In this document: piece after piece, positions 1-8,613 of the stretch
How the letters are laid out: the number at the start of each line of letters is the position of its first letter
Numbering within the stretch: position 1 is the stretch's first letter
Origin: a virus
Direction: 5' to 3' (one strand)
DNA length: 64,000 nt
IMG/VR virus record: IMGVR_UViG_3300040856_002888
Span: 53,598-117,597 of that record
Program-made: the position numbers and the translations under genes
Notes under the pieces: model-generated
The model's database searches: none
What the model saw: only the letters and a program-made list of their open reading frames with translations
Told to the model about the DNA's origin: nothing

Positions 1-1
1 G

Positions 2-469
2 GTTGATCGCATTACAGCATGGATGGAAGATACTGCAGAAATGCAAACAGAATCTATGCTAGAACTAGGTGATGCTATCCGCGACGAATTGGGCCAAGAA
101 CAATCACAAACATTTATCGATTCTGTAAAACCAGCACTTGAGGCACTATATCAAGCACTTGAAAGCACAAGAGGCACACTAACACAAGGTGTAACCATGT
201 TAACAGGCGAAGAAATGCCTGCTCCAATGGGTGCAGAACCAGGAATGGAAGAACCAGGAATGGAAGAACCAGGAATGGAGCCTACTGTTGATGCTGAAGC
301 AGAGATGGGCGACGAGTTTGCTGCAGCCGAACCATCCGCAGGCGGAATGGAAGAAACAGGCAGAGAACAAAGAGAATCAATCCGCAGGGAATTCCGAAAA
401 GCTAGAATTATTGAAAGACAAAATTTATCAAGATCTCTAGGCCAAATCCTTAGCTCAAAAAAAAACTAA
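2..469 (+). CDS. Low-complexity phage protein, 5' end outside window
   Basis: The frame is open from the first bases, so the gene starts upstream; an internal ATG lies at 23. The visible 155 residues have a helical, acidic first half, a tandem EEPGM-type repeat (about residues 78-93) and a strongly basic C-terminus ending SSKKN. I do not recognise the family; a scaffold or assembly role would fit the composition but is only a guess. The last codons AAA AAA AAC TAA form an A AAA AAC slippery heptamer immediately before the stop and are followed by a large hairpin, so part of the product is probably extended into the next frame (see 460-528). Confidence 0.7.
   Translation, partial: VDRITAWMEDTAEMQTESMLELGDAIRDELGQEQSQTFIDSVKPALEALYQALESTRGTLTQGVTMLTGEEMPAPMGAEPGMEEPGMEEPGMEPTVDAEAEMGDEFAAAEPSAGGMEETGREQRESIRREFRKARIIERQNLSRSLGQILSSKKN
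236..280 (+). repeat. Three tandem 15-bp repeats inside a coding region
   Basis: Three consecutive copies of GAACCAGGAATGGAA (236-250, 251-265, 266-280, the last ending in G) encode repeated EPGME units in frame. The near-identity at the DNA level suggests recent slippage expansion of a flexible linker. Confidence 0.9.
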
Positions 470-528
470 GTATTACTGAAGACTTGGACCATTCTAAAAA
501 GTTAGTCCAAGTCCTTCGCACAGTAATA
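460..528 (+). promoter_or_regulatory. Probable programmed -1 ribosomal frameshift signal
   Basis: A AAA AAC (460-466) lies in the zero frame of the upstream gene, directly followed by its TAA (467-469). After a 4-nt spacer comes a long imperfect hairpin: 471-478 (TATTACTG) pairs perfectly with 521-528 (CAGTAATA), and 481-489 (GACTTGGAC) pairs perfectly with 505-513 (GTCCAAGTC), with a 15-nt loop and a small internal loop. Slipping back one base at 466 enters exactly the frame of the next ORF, which has no ATG and no clear ribosome binding site. Heptamer, spacer and stem match the standard architecture of -1 frameshift sites. Confidence 0.7.
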
Positions 529-855
529 GCAACAGCCGATAAGGATAATGTTGCATTATTCTTACACTTTAATACCCCTCCAAAAAAAGAAGATATGAAA
601 CAAGATGCAATGAATCTTGACCTTAATAAACTCATGCAAAATGTCGAAGGAGAACAGTTTGATTATGGTAGTTTTAAGGCTGCATATGATACTGATCCTA
701 GAATCAAAACTATGGTAAACAATTTTAATCAAACAGGAATTGAACCTAAAACAGCAAATACTATATCAGATCAACCTGAACAAGGAGATGCTGGAGGCGA
801 CGAAGTTGCACAAATGGCAAAATCAGCAACCGATTTAGGAGACCAGTTGACATAA
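484..855 (+). CDS. Downstream ORF, probably the -1 frameshift extension of the preceding gene
   Basis: The frame is open from 454 to the stop at 853-855. The first conventional start is a TTG at 484 without a convincing Shine-Dalgarno sequence, and it lies inside a hairpin. The simplest reading is that it is translated as a fusion entered at 466, adding about 129 residues to the upstream protein. The sequence is hydrophilic, with an N-terminal helix and an Asp/Gly/Gln-rich C-terminus. I do not recognise the family. The alternative is a separate protein starting at TTG 484. Confidence 0.6.
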   Translation: MDHSKKLVQVLRTVIATADKDNVALFLHFNTPPKKEDMKQDAMNLDLNKLMQNVEGEQFDYGSFKAAYDTDPRIKTMVNNFNQTGIEPKTANTISDQPEQGDAGGDEVAQMAKSATDLGDQLT

Positions 856-893
856 ACTTAAATTAACGTTACAATTAAAAATTAAAAGGTTTT

Positions 894-1223
894 ATGACTG
901 AAAGAACAAACGAAGAAATAGTTACCGCAATTAAGGAAGCATTAGAAGATTATGTACAACCAGCAGTGGCAGAACATGGCGGACATATAGACTTTGTAAG
1001 CTTTGATAACGGCACTGTTGAATTAATGCTTAGTGGAGCATGTAGTGGTTGTGCAGGCAGCATGTACACATTGAAGCAGGGTGTAGAAGGTATGTTAATG
1101 CATTTTGTACCCGAAGTTACTAATATTATTGCTCAAGATGATCCAAACAGCTCTGTTGATCCTTTCTATCAACACGATCCATTTATGTATCAAGATTATT
1201 ATTTTAATGAAGAGGATGAATGA
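894..1223 (+). CDS. NifU C-terminal domain (Nfu-type) Fe-S scaffold protein
   Basis: The 109-residue protein has the Nfu fold signature: a helix (EALEDYVQPAVAEHGG), a strand with DFVSFDNGTVELML, then the cluster-binding CxxC in GACSGCAGS (about residues 48-56). Nfu proteins hold a transient 4Fe-4S cluster between two monomers and deliver it to target enzymes. The last ~30 residues, rich in Asp, Tyr and Phe, are an unusual tail. The ATG follows AAAAGG. It overlaps the next gene by four bases. An A-type carrier at 58810 is a second Fe-S delivery protein in the same phage. Confidence 0.88.
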   Translation: MTERTNEEIVTAIKEALEDYVQPAVAEHGGHIDFVSFDNGTVELMLSGACSGCAGSMYTLKQGVEGMLMHFVPEVTNIIAQDDPNSSVDPFYQHDPFMYQDYYFNEEDE

Positions 1224-1903
1224 CTCTTCTTGTTAAGAAATTCAATTATGCTTCTATATCTAGAAAACAAGTTAATGGTAAAAGATTATACCTTACGCCA
1301 GACGGTAATGCTGTAGCTAGTGTGACTACAATATTAAATAAGACGAAAGATAATACGCATCTTTTCGAATGGAAAAAAAGGGTAGGCGAACAGAAAGCTC
1401 AAGAGATAACAACAGAAGCAGCCGGTGTAGGCACAAGGATGCACAAATATTTAGAAGATTATATAGAAACAGGATTCTGGCCAGAGGCTGGTAGTAACCC
1501 TTACGCATCTCAAGCAAATAAGATGGCTCAAATTATTAGAGAAAATGCATTTTCCTACATAGATGAAATTATAGGGTCAGAAATTAATTTATGGATGCCT
1601 AATCTATATGCAGGAACAACAGATTTAGTTTGTACTTATAAAAGTAATCTTTGTATTTGTGATTTTAAACAAACTAACAAACCTAAAAAAGAAGAATGGG
1701 TAGATGATTATTATCTACAACTTGTTGCATATATAGAAGCTCATAATGAACTATACAAAACTTCAATAAACGAAGGACATATCTTTATGTGTAGTCGTGA
1801 TTTACAATATCAGCAGTTTGACTTATTACCTAAAGACTATTCCTATTGGAAAAATGAATGGTATAATCGATTATATGCCTATTATGAATCTACTATTAGC
1901 TGA
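1220..1903 (+). CDS. PD-(D/E)XK superfamily nuclease
   Basis: The 227-residue protein has the core of RecB/Cas4-like exonucleases: GTRMHKYLE near residue 74, then TDLVCTYKSNLCICDFKQTNK (about residues 134-154) carrying the catalytic Asp...Asp-x-Lys, then YYLQLVAYIEA as the motif that often follows in this family. Such phage nucleases work in recombination, DNA-end processing or host DNA breakdown. Its start overlaps the Nfu gene by four bases (ATGA), implying coupled translation. The assignment to the superfamily is firm; the substrate is unknown. Confidence 0.75.
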   Translation: MTLLVKKFNYASISRKQVNGKRLYLTPDGNAVASVTTILNKTKDNTHLFEWKKRVGEQKAQEITTEAAGVGTRMHKYLEDYIETGFWPEAGSNPYASQANKMAQIIRENAFSYIDEIIGSEINLWMPNLYAGTTDLVCTYKSNLCICDFKQTNKPKKEEWVDDYYLQLVAYIEAHNELYKTSINEGHIFMCSRDLQYQQFDLLPKDYSYWKNEWYNRLYAYYESTIS

Positions 1904-1909
1904 TAAATA
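1902..1909 (+). promoter_or_regulatory. T4-type late promoter motif (GATAAATA)
   Basis: GATAAATA matches the NATAAATA late-promoter consensus described for T4-like cyanophages and lies 24 bases before the GTG start of the tail-fibre gene, which has a strong AAGGAGAGG ribosome binding site between them. The motif is short and the genome AT-rich, so single matches are weak evidence; the position is what supports it. Confidence 0.5.
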
Positions 1910-1933
1910 TTAGTTATAAACAAGGAGAGGTAA

Positions 1934-3604
1934 GTGGCAATAGTTCAAATCAGTAGGATACAAATTAGAAGAGGCCAAAAAAATCAAAATGAAGGATTAC
2001 CACAACTTGCAAGTGGAGAGCTTGCCTGGGCAATTGATAGTCAAGAATTATATATAGGCAATGGTAGTTTAAGTGAAGGCGCTCCGTTTGTAGGTAATAC
2101 AAAAGTTTTAACACAATCTGATGATTTATTTGAGCTTGCTGCAACTTACATTTACAAAAAAGGATCAACACAAACAGGCGATGCGTCATCTAGTCCTGTT
2201 GCAAGGACGTTACAAGATAGATTAGATGATATGGTCAGCATCCGTGCGTTTGGTGCAACCGGTGATTTTGATCAAGATGCTACCCCGATAATTCAAAGAG
2301 CTATTGACCAACTTTATCTTACAGCGGCAGGAAGTGTAGAAGCTGGAAGAATAACAATAAATTTTGAACCTGGACATTACAAAATTCATAGTACTATTTT
2401 TATTCCTCCGTTTACTACACTCGTAGGAGCAGGTCCTGAAAAAACGGTTATAGAACTGGTTGATCCTGCAGGCACAGAGATACCAATATTTAAAACTGTA
2501 AACGGATTAAGCGAAATTAATCAGCCATCTCATGACAGTGCAACTGATTATGGAAATGCACCGAGAGAAATTTTAATTAAAGGCTTTACGATCAAACATT
2601 CCGTTGATGATATTGGTTTACATCTTGCCAGTTGTAGAGATAGTATTTTTGAGAACCTGCATATTATTGGACCGTGGAATATTGGACAACAAATTAAAAC
2701 CACTAATCCAATTGGTATATCTGTAGGAGTTGGCATTGTTTTTGATTCATTAAGCCCTGCAGTAAGATCAACAAATAATAAATTTAACAATTGTAAAATT
2801 AGTGGATGGTCTTATGGAATATCAGCAAATCAAGAAGTAAACAATAATATAATTGAAAATACCACTTTTCAAACATTAGGGCAAGGTGTGGATTTTGGGT
2901 CATGGGTTGTTAACAATGAACATCCAAAAAATAATATTATTAAATACTCTAAGTTCCAAGATATCCAATATGAAGCTATTAAAATAATCCAAGGCAGCTT
3001 TAACAGCAGCCAATATAATCATTTCCGTGATGTAGGTAACGACGGAGGATCAGAATTTCAGGCTTTAAGAAGCATTATTAAATTTGAGTCTATTTCAAAT
3101 CAGACTTTAGGCGATTATTTTTATAGAACTGATATGCTTTCACAAGAAAATTTCCGTGTATCAAGTCGTCCTTATGTGCCAGAGGTCAGTGGAGCCACAC
3201 ACCATATTGATAATGCCCTTAGACGAATAACCATCATTCCTGCCACAGAAGAAAGAGATATTTTAAAATTACCTGGAGGTCAGGATCAAGCCTATATAAT
3301 TAAATACTATCTCTTTAATGCACTGGATAGTTTTCATAGAGTAGGAACTATAACCATTTTATGTGATACCACCGGCGGACTAGTGGCTAATCTTACCGAT
3401 GAATACGAACACATTGGCACAGGAAATTTCAACGAAGGTGATGCTTATATATCACGAGATATAACATTCTATAGTGAGTTTGTTAATGATGGTAGCGAAG
3501 AAGCTCCTGTTTATAGTGTTTATTTAAAATCAAAAACTGGTAATCAGGTTCAAAATGCAAGTGAATTTCGATATACAATAGAAACTCGTAGATTTACTTA
3601 TTAA
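1934..3604 (+). CDS. Tail fibre / tailspike-like protein with parallel beta-helix
   Basis: The protein has 556 residues from a GTG start with the ribosome binding site AAGGAGAGG. The N-terminus (QIRRG...LPQLASGELAWAIDSQELYIGNG) is the small attachment domain found at the start of many phage fibres. From about residue 97 (VSIRAFGATGDFDQDATPIIQRAID) the sequence reads as a pectate-lyase-like right-handed beta-helix with repeated short strands and Asn ladders (NNKFNNCKISG, NNIIENTTF). Likely a receptor-binding or glycan-degrading structural protein. No catalytic residues could be assigned. Confidence 0.8.
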   Translation: MAIVQISRIQIRRGQKNQNEGLPQLASGELAWAIDSQELYIGNGSLSEGAPFVGNTKVLTQSDDLFELAATYIYKKGSTQTGDASSSPVARTLQDRLDDMVSIRAFGATGDFDQDATPIIQRAIDQLYLTAAGSVEAGRITINFEPGHYKIHSTIFIPPFTTLVGAGPEKTVIELVDPAGTEIPIFKTVNGLSEINQPSHDSATDYGNAPREILIKGFTIKHSVDDIGLHLASCRDSIFENLHIIGPWNIGQQIKTTNPIGISVGVGIVFDSLSPAVRSTNNKFNNCKISGWSYGISANQEVNNNIIENTTFQTLGQGVDFGSWVVNNEHPKNNIIKYSKFQDIQYEAIKIIQGSFNSSQYNHFRDVGNDGGSEFQALRSIIKFESISNQTLGDYFYRTDMLSQENFRVSSRPYVPEVSGATHHIDNALRRITIIPATEERDILKLPGGQDQAYIIKYYLFNALDSFHRVGTITILCDTTGGLVANLTDEYEHIGTGNFNEGDAYISRDITFYSEFVNDGSEEAPVYSVYLKSKTGNQVQNASEFRYTIETRRFTY

Positions 3605-4011
3605 TGTTCACCGAAAAAACATTCGAAGAGAGAATGGCTTCTTGGAGCCTTTATAGAAACTCTCTTGAGCTAGTTGAAAATCCTAGTGAGTTAGCTTTTA
3701 AAGATTTTTCTAAAATAACACTGCATACTTTACAATTTGATCCTTGGAACGAAAACACCTGGCCAGATCCTTGGACATTAATAGATAAAAATAAATATTG
3801 TGCTTTTAGTCAAATCTTGTTTTTGTGCTATACCCTGCAGCTAATTAAACAATATACACAAAAAAAATTCTCTATTGTAATATATCAAAATCATGATACA
3901 CACTCTATTGAATTTGCTTTCATGATCGACACTATTTATTATTTTGATCCAACAAAAAATACAAACAATCGAACAATATTAAATATAAAAAACATACCAC
4001 TAGTACACTGA
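3604..4011 (+). CDS. Hypothetical phage protein
   Basis: 135 residues, starting on the last base of the fibre gene's stop codon (TAATG). The sequence mixes aromatic and hydrophobic stretches (FDPWNENTWPDPW; ILFLCYTLQLIKQY) and ends in a beta-rich part. I do not recognise a family. Translation is probably coupled to the fibre gene, which may hint at a fibre assembly or attachment role. Confidence 0.65.
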   Translation: MFTEKTFEERMASWSLYRNSLELVENPSELAFKDFSKITLHTLQFDPWNENTWPDPWTLIDKNKYCAFSQILFLCYTLQLIKQYTQKKFSIVIYQNHDTHSIEFAFMIDTIYYFDPTKNTNNRTILNIKNIPLVH

Positions 4012-4018
4012 GGAAAAA

Positions 4019-6319
4019 ATGAAAACAGAGATACAAATTGTCAAAAGAAAAGGATACAAAGAAAATTTAAACATTGATAAGATACATAAAGTTGTTGAGT
4101 TTGCGTGTGAAGGATTAGCTGGTGTAAGTAGCAGTCAAATAGAAATGAACGCTAATCTACAGTTTTATGATGGTATGACAACAAAAGAAATACAAGAAAT
4201 CCTTGTACGTAGTGCAGACGATTTGATATCACTTGATCATCCAAATTACCAATATGCAGCAGCAAGACTACTTCTTTACGGTATGTACAAAGAATTGTTT
4301 GGATCGTATGATGTTATTCCTTTGTATGACATTGTAAAAAATAATGTAGAAAGAGGTGTGTATGACAAGGATATCTTCCTTTATTACACAGAGGAAGAAT
4401 TTAGCAAGTTAAACTCTTATATTAATCATAAAAGGGATGAAAATTTTACTTACGCAGGACTACGACAAATTGCTGACAAATATCTCTGTCAAGACCGGTC
4501 AACAGGTATTATCTTTGAATCTCCACAATACATGTATATGCTAATTGCTGCGACACTTTTTGCAAAATATCCGCCCGAGACTCGCATGCACTATATAAAA
4601 CGTTATTATGATGCGTTGTCATTATTTAAAATCAACATACCTACTCCGGTAATGGCTGGTGTTAGGACGCCAGTTCGACAATTTGCAAGTTGTGTGCTTG
4701 TTGATAGTGACGATACCCTCGACAGTATTTTTTCAAGTGATATGGCAATTGGAAAATATATTGCACAGAGAGCAGGAATTGGTATTAACGCCGGTAGAAT
4801 TCGTGGCGTTAACAGCAAGATCAGAGGTGGCGAAGTTGCACATACTGGCGTCGTGCCTTTTCTAAAAAAGTTTGAAGCCACTGTAAGATGTTGTACACAA
4901 AATGGTGTGCGTGGAGGTAGTGCAACAGTGCATTTTCCTTTGTGGCATCAAGAAATTGAAGACATTTTGGTCTTGAAAAATAATAAGGGCACAGAGGATA
5001 ACAGGGTTAGAAAGTTAGATTATTCTATCCAGCTTAACAAAACAATGTATGAAAGACTATTAGCTGGAGAACATATAACACTATTTTCTCCGCATGATGT
5101 TCCGGATTTGTATGATGCATATTTTAATGATACAGAACAGTTTAAAGAACTTTACGAAAAGTACGAAAGAGCAACCAGTATCAAAAAGAAAAAGATCGAT
5201 GCAATGGATCTGTTTAGTGCGCTGATTAAGGAAAGAGCAGAAACTGGTAGAATTTATATAATGAATGTAGATCACTGTAATACCCACAGCAGTTTTACTG
5301 ACACCGTTTACATGTCAAATCTATGCCAAGAGATTACGTTACCCACTAAACCACTGCAGCATATTGATGACTGCGATGGCGAAATAGCATTGTGTATACT
5401 CAGTGCAATTAACGTTGGCATAATTAAAGATCTTGGCGATTTAGAAGAACTGTGCGATTTAGCTGTAAGAGGCTTAGAAGAAATTATTGATTATCAAAAG
5501 TATCCTGTAAAAGCAGCAGAAATTGGAACAAAGGCACGTCGGTCATTAGGTATAGGTTATATTGGACTTGCACATTATCTAGCAAAAAATAAAATGAGTT
5601 ATAGTGATCCAAATGCTGCTGTCCTAGTGCATGATTTAACTGAGGCATTCCAATACTATCTTTTAAAGGCAAGTAATAGGATTGCACAGGAAAAAGGTGT
5701 GTGTGATGGTTACAAGAAAACAAAATATGCAAAAGGCCTATTACCAATTGATACTTACAAGAATGATGTAGATACTATTGTTCCAAATCAACTAAAAATG
5801 GACTGGGACGATTTACGTAAACAAATAGAAATCTGGGGATTACGACATAGTACATTATCAGCACAAATGCCTAGCGAAAGCAGCTCTGTGGTTTCAAATG
5901 CAACAAATGGTATTGAACCTCCAAGAGGGTTTTTATCAGTTAAGAAAAGTAAAAAAGGACCATTAAAACAAATAGTTCCGCAGTATCAAAGTTTAAAAGC
6001 ATATTACACATTACTGTGGGATATGCCAGACAACCAAGGATATATAAATATCGTAGCAGTGATGCAAAAATTCTTTGATCAGGCAATCAGTGGAAATTGG
6101 AGTTACAATCCTACACATTATCCTAATAACGAAGTACCAATGAGCGTTATGATCAAAGATTTAATTACAACCTACAAGCTCGGATGGAAAACAAGTTATT
6201 ATCAGAATACATATGATTTTAAAATTGATCCAAATGATGTTGAAGAGAAAGAAGAAGAACAACTAATTGCTCCAAAGTTAGAAATCCCTGGCGAGGAGTG
6301 TGAGGCATGTGCAATTTGA
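4019..6319 (+). CDS. nrdA: Ribonucleoside-diphosphate reductase, alpha subunit (class I)
   Basis: 766 residues, full length for NrdA. It converts NDPs to dNDPs with NrdB. Residues 1-95 form an ATP-cone allosteric domain (KRKGYKENLNIDKIHKVVE). The active-site barrel follows, with SCVLVDSDDTLDSI, GIGINAGRIRG and an NLCQEI strand. The C-terminal ECEACAI carries the swinging CxxC pair that is re-reduced by glutaredoxin or thioredoxin. The gene is followed closely by nrdB and a glutaredoxin, giving a complete dNTP-making module. The ATG has an AGGAAAAA ribosome binding site. Confidence 0.97.
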   Translation: MKTEIQIVKRKGYKENLNIDKIHKVVEFACEGLAGVSSSQIEMNANLQFYDGMTTKEIQEILVRSADDLISLDHPNYQYAAARLLLYGMYKELFGSYDVIPLYDIVKNNVERGVYDKDIFLYYTEEEFSKLNSYINHKRDENFTYAGLRQIADKYLCQDRSTGIIFESPQYMYMLIAATLFAKYPPETRMHYIKRYYDALSLFKINIPTPVMAGVRTPVRQFASCVLVDSDDTLDSIFSSDMAIGKYIAQRAGIGINAGRIRGVNSKIRGGEVAHTGVVPFLKKFEATVRCCTQNGVRGGSATVHFPLWHQEIEDILVLKNNKGTEDNRVRKLDYSIQLNKTMYERLLAGEHITLFSPHDVPDLYDAYFNDTEQFKELYEKYERATSIKKKKIDAMDLFSALIKERAETGRIYIMNVDHCNTHSSFTDTVYMSNLCQEITLPTKPLQHIDDCDGEIALCILSAINVGIIKDLGDLEELCDLAVRGLEEIIDYQKYPVKAAEIGTKARRSLGIGYIGLAHYLAKNKMSYSDPNAAVLVHDLTEAFQYYLLKASNRIAQEKGVCDGYKKTKYAKGLLPIDTYKNDVDTIVPNQLKMDWDDLRKQIEIWGLRHSTLSAQMPSESSSVVSNATNGIEPPRGFLSVKKSKKGPLKQIVPQYQSLKAYYTLLWDMPDNQGYINIVAVMQKFFDQAISGNWSYNPTHYPNNEVPMSVMIKDLITTYKLGWKTSYYQNTYDFKIDPNDVEEKEEEQLIAPKLEIPGEECEACAI

Positions 6320-6329
6320 AAGGAAAAAA

Positions 6330-7430
6330 ATGAAAACTGTTTTTAATAGAGATAAGATCGATTTTAGTAAACAACATATGTTTTTTGGTGCTGACCAAAA
6401 CGTGCAGAGATATGACACTTTTAAATTTCCGCAATTTGATAAATTAAATCAGACGATGTTAGGTTATTTTTGGCGTCCTGAGGAAGTAAGCTTACAAAAA
6501 GATCGTGCAGATTATCAAAATTTCCGATCAGAACAAAAACATATTTTTACTGCTAATTTAAAATATCAGACCCTGCTTGATAGCGTCCAGGGTAGAGGTC
6601 CTTGCCTAGCTTTCCTTCCATATGTATCACTGCCAGAATTAGAAGGATGCATTGTTACATGGGATTTCTTTGAAACCATCCACAGTCGATCTTATACACA
6701 TATTATGAAGAACGTGTATGCGAATCCAGAGGAAGTATTTGATACAATACTAGATGACGATATGATTATTAAACGTGCAAACAGTGTAACAAAGTACTAC
6801 GATGAATTTATGACACTGGCACAACAGTATGCACATGATAAATCAATAGATAAAAAAATCCTAAACAAAAAACTTTTCCTTGCAATGATGACAGTGAACA
6901 TACTTGAGGGGTTGAGATTTTATGTTTCATTTGCATGTACGTTTGGATTTGGCGAATTAAAATTAATGGAAGGATCTGCGAAAATTATATCGTTAATTGC
7001 ACGTGACGAAGCACAGCATTTAGCAATTAGCACACACATTTTAAAATTATGGATGCAAGGCAAAGACGATCCTGCTATGCAACAGGCAGCAAAAGAATGC
7101 GAAGAAGAAGTATATGATATCTGGCGAGAGTGTGTAGGCGAAGAAAAAGCCTGGGCGGAGTATTTATTTAGGGATGGATCGATGATTGGACTAAATAAAA
7201 CGCTGTTAGATCAATATGTAGAATATATTGCTAACAGACGGTTGAAAGCACTTGGATATGAAACAATATTTGAGCAACCTGTAAACACTAATCCTCTGCC
7301 ATGGACAACACATTGGTTAAGCAGTTCAGGTTTACAAGTTGCTCCCCAAGAAACAGAAGTAGAGTCGTATATAATTGGCGGTATTAAACAAGATGTTAAC
7401 AAAGACGTATTAAAAGGATTTTCATTATGA
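6330..7430 (+). CDS. nrdB: Ribonucleoside-diphosphate reductase, beta subunit (class I)
   Basis: 366 residues from ATG 6330, which has AGGAAAAAA directly upstream; the longer reading from 6300 overlaps nrdA and is less likely. The ferritin-like fold shows the metal ligands in WDFFETIHSRSYTHI (about residues 109-123) and in LIARDEAQHLAIS (about 221-233). NrdB holds the dinuclear metal centre that makes the radical used by NrdA. The C-terminal peptide that docks onto NrdA overlaps the next gene by four bases. Confidence 0.96.
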   Translation: MKTVFNRDKIDFSKQHMFFGADQNVQRYDTFKFPQFDKLNQTMLGYFWRPEEVSLQKDRADYQNFRSEQKHIFTANLKYQTLLDSVQGRGPCLAFLPYVSLPELEGCIVTWDFFETIHSRSYTHIMKNVYANPEEVFDTILDDDMIIKRANSVTKYYDEFMTLAQQYAHDKSIDKKILNKKLFLAMMTVNILEGLRFYVSFACTFGFGELKLMEGSAKIISLIARDEAQHLAISTHILKLWMQGKDDPAMQQAAKECEEEVYDIWRECVGEEKAWAEYLFRDGSMIGLNKTLLDQYVEYIANRRLKALGYETIFEQPVNTNPLPWTTHWLSSSGLQVAPQETEVESYIIGGIKQDVNKDVLKGFSL

Positions 7431-7678
7431 TAGAAATTTTTGGAAAAAGTTCTTGTCCTAAGTGTCACCAAGCAAAAGTTTTCTGTGAAACTAGGAATCT
7501 AGATTACGAGTATAAGCAACTAGACAAAGATTTTACAAGAGAACAAATCTTTGAATGGTTTCCAGGCGCAAAGACTTTTCCACAAATTACCATTGACGGT
7601 AAAAGTGTAGGTGGGTGTGATCAAATGATTACATACGTAGAAACTATGAATTATCAAAACATTATGCACAAAGGATAA
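7427..7678 (+). CDS. Glutaredoxin
   Basis: 83-residue thioredoxin-fold protein. The active site SSCPKCHQAK (CxxC, about residues 9-18), the cis-Pro loop FPQITIDG and GGCDQM are typical of phage glutaredoxins such as T4 NrdC. It starts four bases before the nrdB stop, so it is very likely the electron donor for the adjacent ribonucleotide reductase. Confidence 0.93.
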   Translation: MIEIFGKSSCPKCHQAKVFCETRNLDYEYKQLDKDFTREQIFEWFPGAKTFPQITIDGKSVGGCDQMITYVETMNYQNIMHKG

Positions 7679-7679
7679 A

Positions 7680-7973
7680 ATGTTAATAGAAGCACCTTAT
7701 ACAACAGGTGATGTAATATCGGTTAGACTTTCGTCAGGAGAAGAAATAGTAGGAAAACTACTAGCAGACGACACAAATACAATGAAATTAAAACAGCCAC
7801 TTGCGGCAATGATGTCAGAAAAAGGATTAGCAATGATACCTTTTATGCTGACCGTTGATCCAGAAAAGGATTTAACCGTAAGTAAAAACCAAATAGTAAT
7901 TACTGCAAAAAGTCACAAAGAAGTTGCAGATCATTACTTACAATCAACAACAGGAATAAGTTTAGGAGTATAA
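7680..7973 (+). CDS. Sm-like (LSm/SH3-barrel) small phage protein
   Basis: 97 residues. The start (GDVISVRLSSGEEIVGKLLADDTNTMKLKQPLAAM) reads as two Sm-type beta strands, and the second half (IPFMLTVDPEKDLTVSKNQIV) as the remaining strands. Proteins of this shape are common in marine T4-like phages and might bind RNA like Hfq; that function is not shown here. Confidence 0.65.
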   Translation: MLIEAPYTTGDVISVRLSSGEEIVGKLLADDTNTMKLKQPLAAMMSEKGLAMIPFMLTVDPEKDLTVSKNQIVITAKSHKEVADHYLQSTTGISLGV

Positions 7974-7974
7974 A

Positions 7975-8151
7975 ATGACATTACATGAACAAATAGTACA
8001 TGCCTATACAATGTATATGGCAGAAACAGCTACATTTGATGACAAAGGCGTAAAAGCAGCCGCAGCAAGGGCAAGGAAAGCTCTTGGTGATCTAGGCAAA
8101 TTAACAAAAGATCGCAGGAAAGAAATCCAAGACAAAAAGAATGCGATGTAA
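7975..8151 (+). CDS. Histone H1-like (Hc1-type) small basic protein
   Basis: 58 residues from the ATG right after the preceding stop. The C-terminal half (GVKAAAARARKALGDLGKL, then a Lys/Arg-rich stretch) strongly resembles chlamydial Hc1-type histone-like proteins. A DNA-compacting role in phage or host nucleoid is the natural inference. The resemblance was judged by eye and the protein is short. Confidence 0.6.
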   Translation: MTLHEQIVHAYTMYMAETATFDDKGVKAAAARARKALGDLGKLTKDRRKEIQDKKNAM

Positions 8152-8153
8152 TT

Positions 8154-8453
8154 ATGGCAGCAGTAGCAAGGAAAGACGATAAAACATTTGGTGTCTGTTC
8201 TGCACACAGTCCTCCTTTAGCAATAGGAGGAAAAATTACAGGTAGCTCACCGACCACCTATGCAGATGGAATTGCAGTTGGAAGGGTAACTGACACAGTA
8301 ACCGCAGACTGCGGTCATACAGGAAAAATTTCTAGTGGAGCTAGTACTACCTATGCAGATAATTTAGCCGTTGCAAGGACAGGCGATCCTTTCTCTGGAA
8401 CCTATTCTGGTACAATCGTAGACTCTTGCTCACCTACTACTTTTGCTGTTTAG
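8154..8453 (+). CDS. PAAR-motif spike-tip protein
   Basis: 99 residues. The sequence has the glycine-rich repeated strands of PAAR proteins: PPLAIGGKITGSSPTTYADG, then VGRVTDTVTADCGHTG, then a second SSGASTTYADNLAVARTGD. PAAR proteins form a sharp cone on the tip of the central baseplate spike, with Cys/His residues that can bind a metal. It sits two bases after the preceding small gene. Confidence 0.85.
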   Translation: MAAVARKDDKTFGVCSAHSPPLAIGGKITGSSPTTYADGIAVGRVTDTVTADCGHTGKISSGASTTYADNLAVARTGDPFSGTYSGTIVDSCSPTTFAV

Positions 8454-8460
8454 GAGAAAT

Positions 8461-8592
8461 ATGGCACAATTTAAAATACAAAAAAGAACAAGATTTCGTA
8501 AAAGGACTAGTATAGGAAACAGTGGCTATAGCCGTCCCAAGAATAAAGGAATTCGAAGGGCATGGAAAAGATATCGTGGACAAGGCAAATAA
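8461..8592 (+). CDS. Small, very basic protein
   Basis: 43 residues from ATG 8461, with TAGGAGAAAT just upstream as ribosome binding site. About 40% of residues are Lys or Arg (for example QKRTRFRKRTS and RRAWKRYRGQGK). It resembles a short nucleic-acid-binding or ribosomal-protein-like tail, but I do not recognise a family. Confidence 0.55.
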   Translation: MAQFKIQKRTRFRKRTSIGNSGYSRPKNKGIRRAWKRYRGQGK

Positions 8593-8613
8593 ATACTTGA
8601 CAAGGAGAAAATT

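Noticed and set aside
8597-8602. TTGACA before the Cys-rich peptide
   Set aside because: No -10 box at a proper distance, and it overlaps the ribosome binding site region; the nearby AATAAATA is a better candidate.
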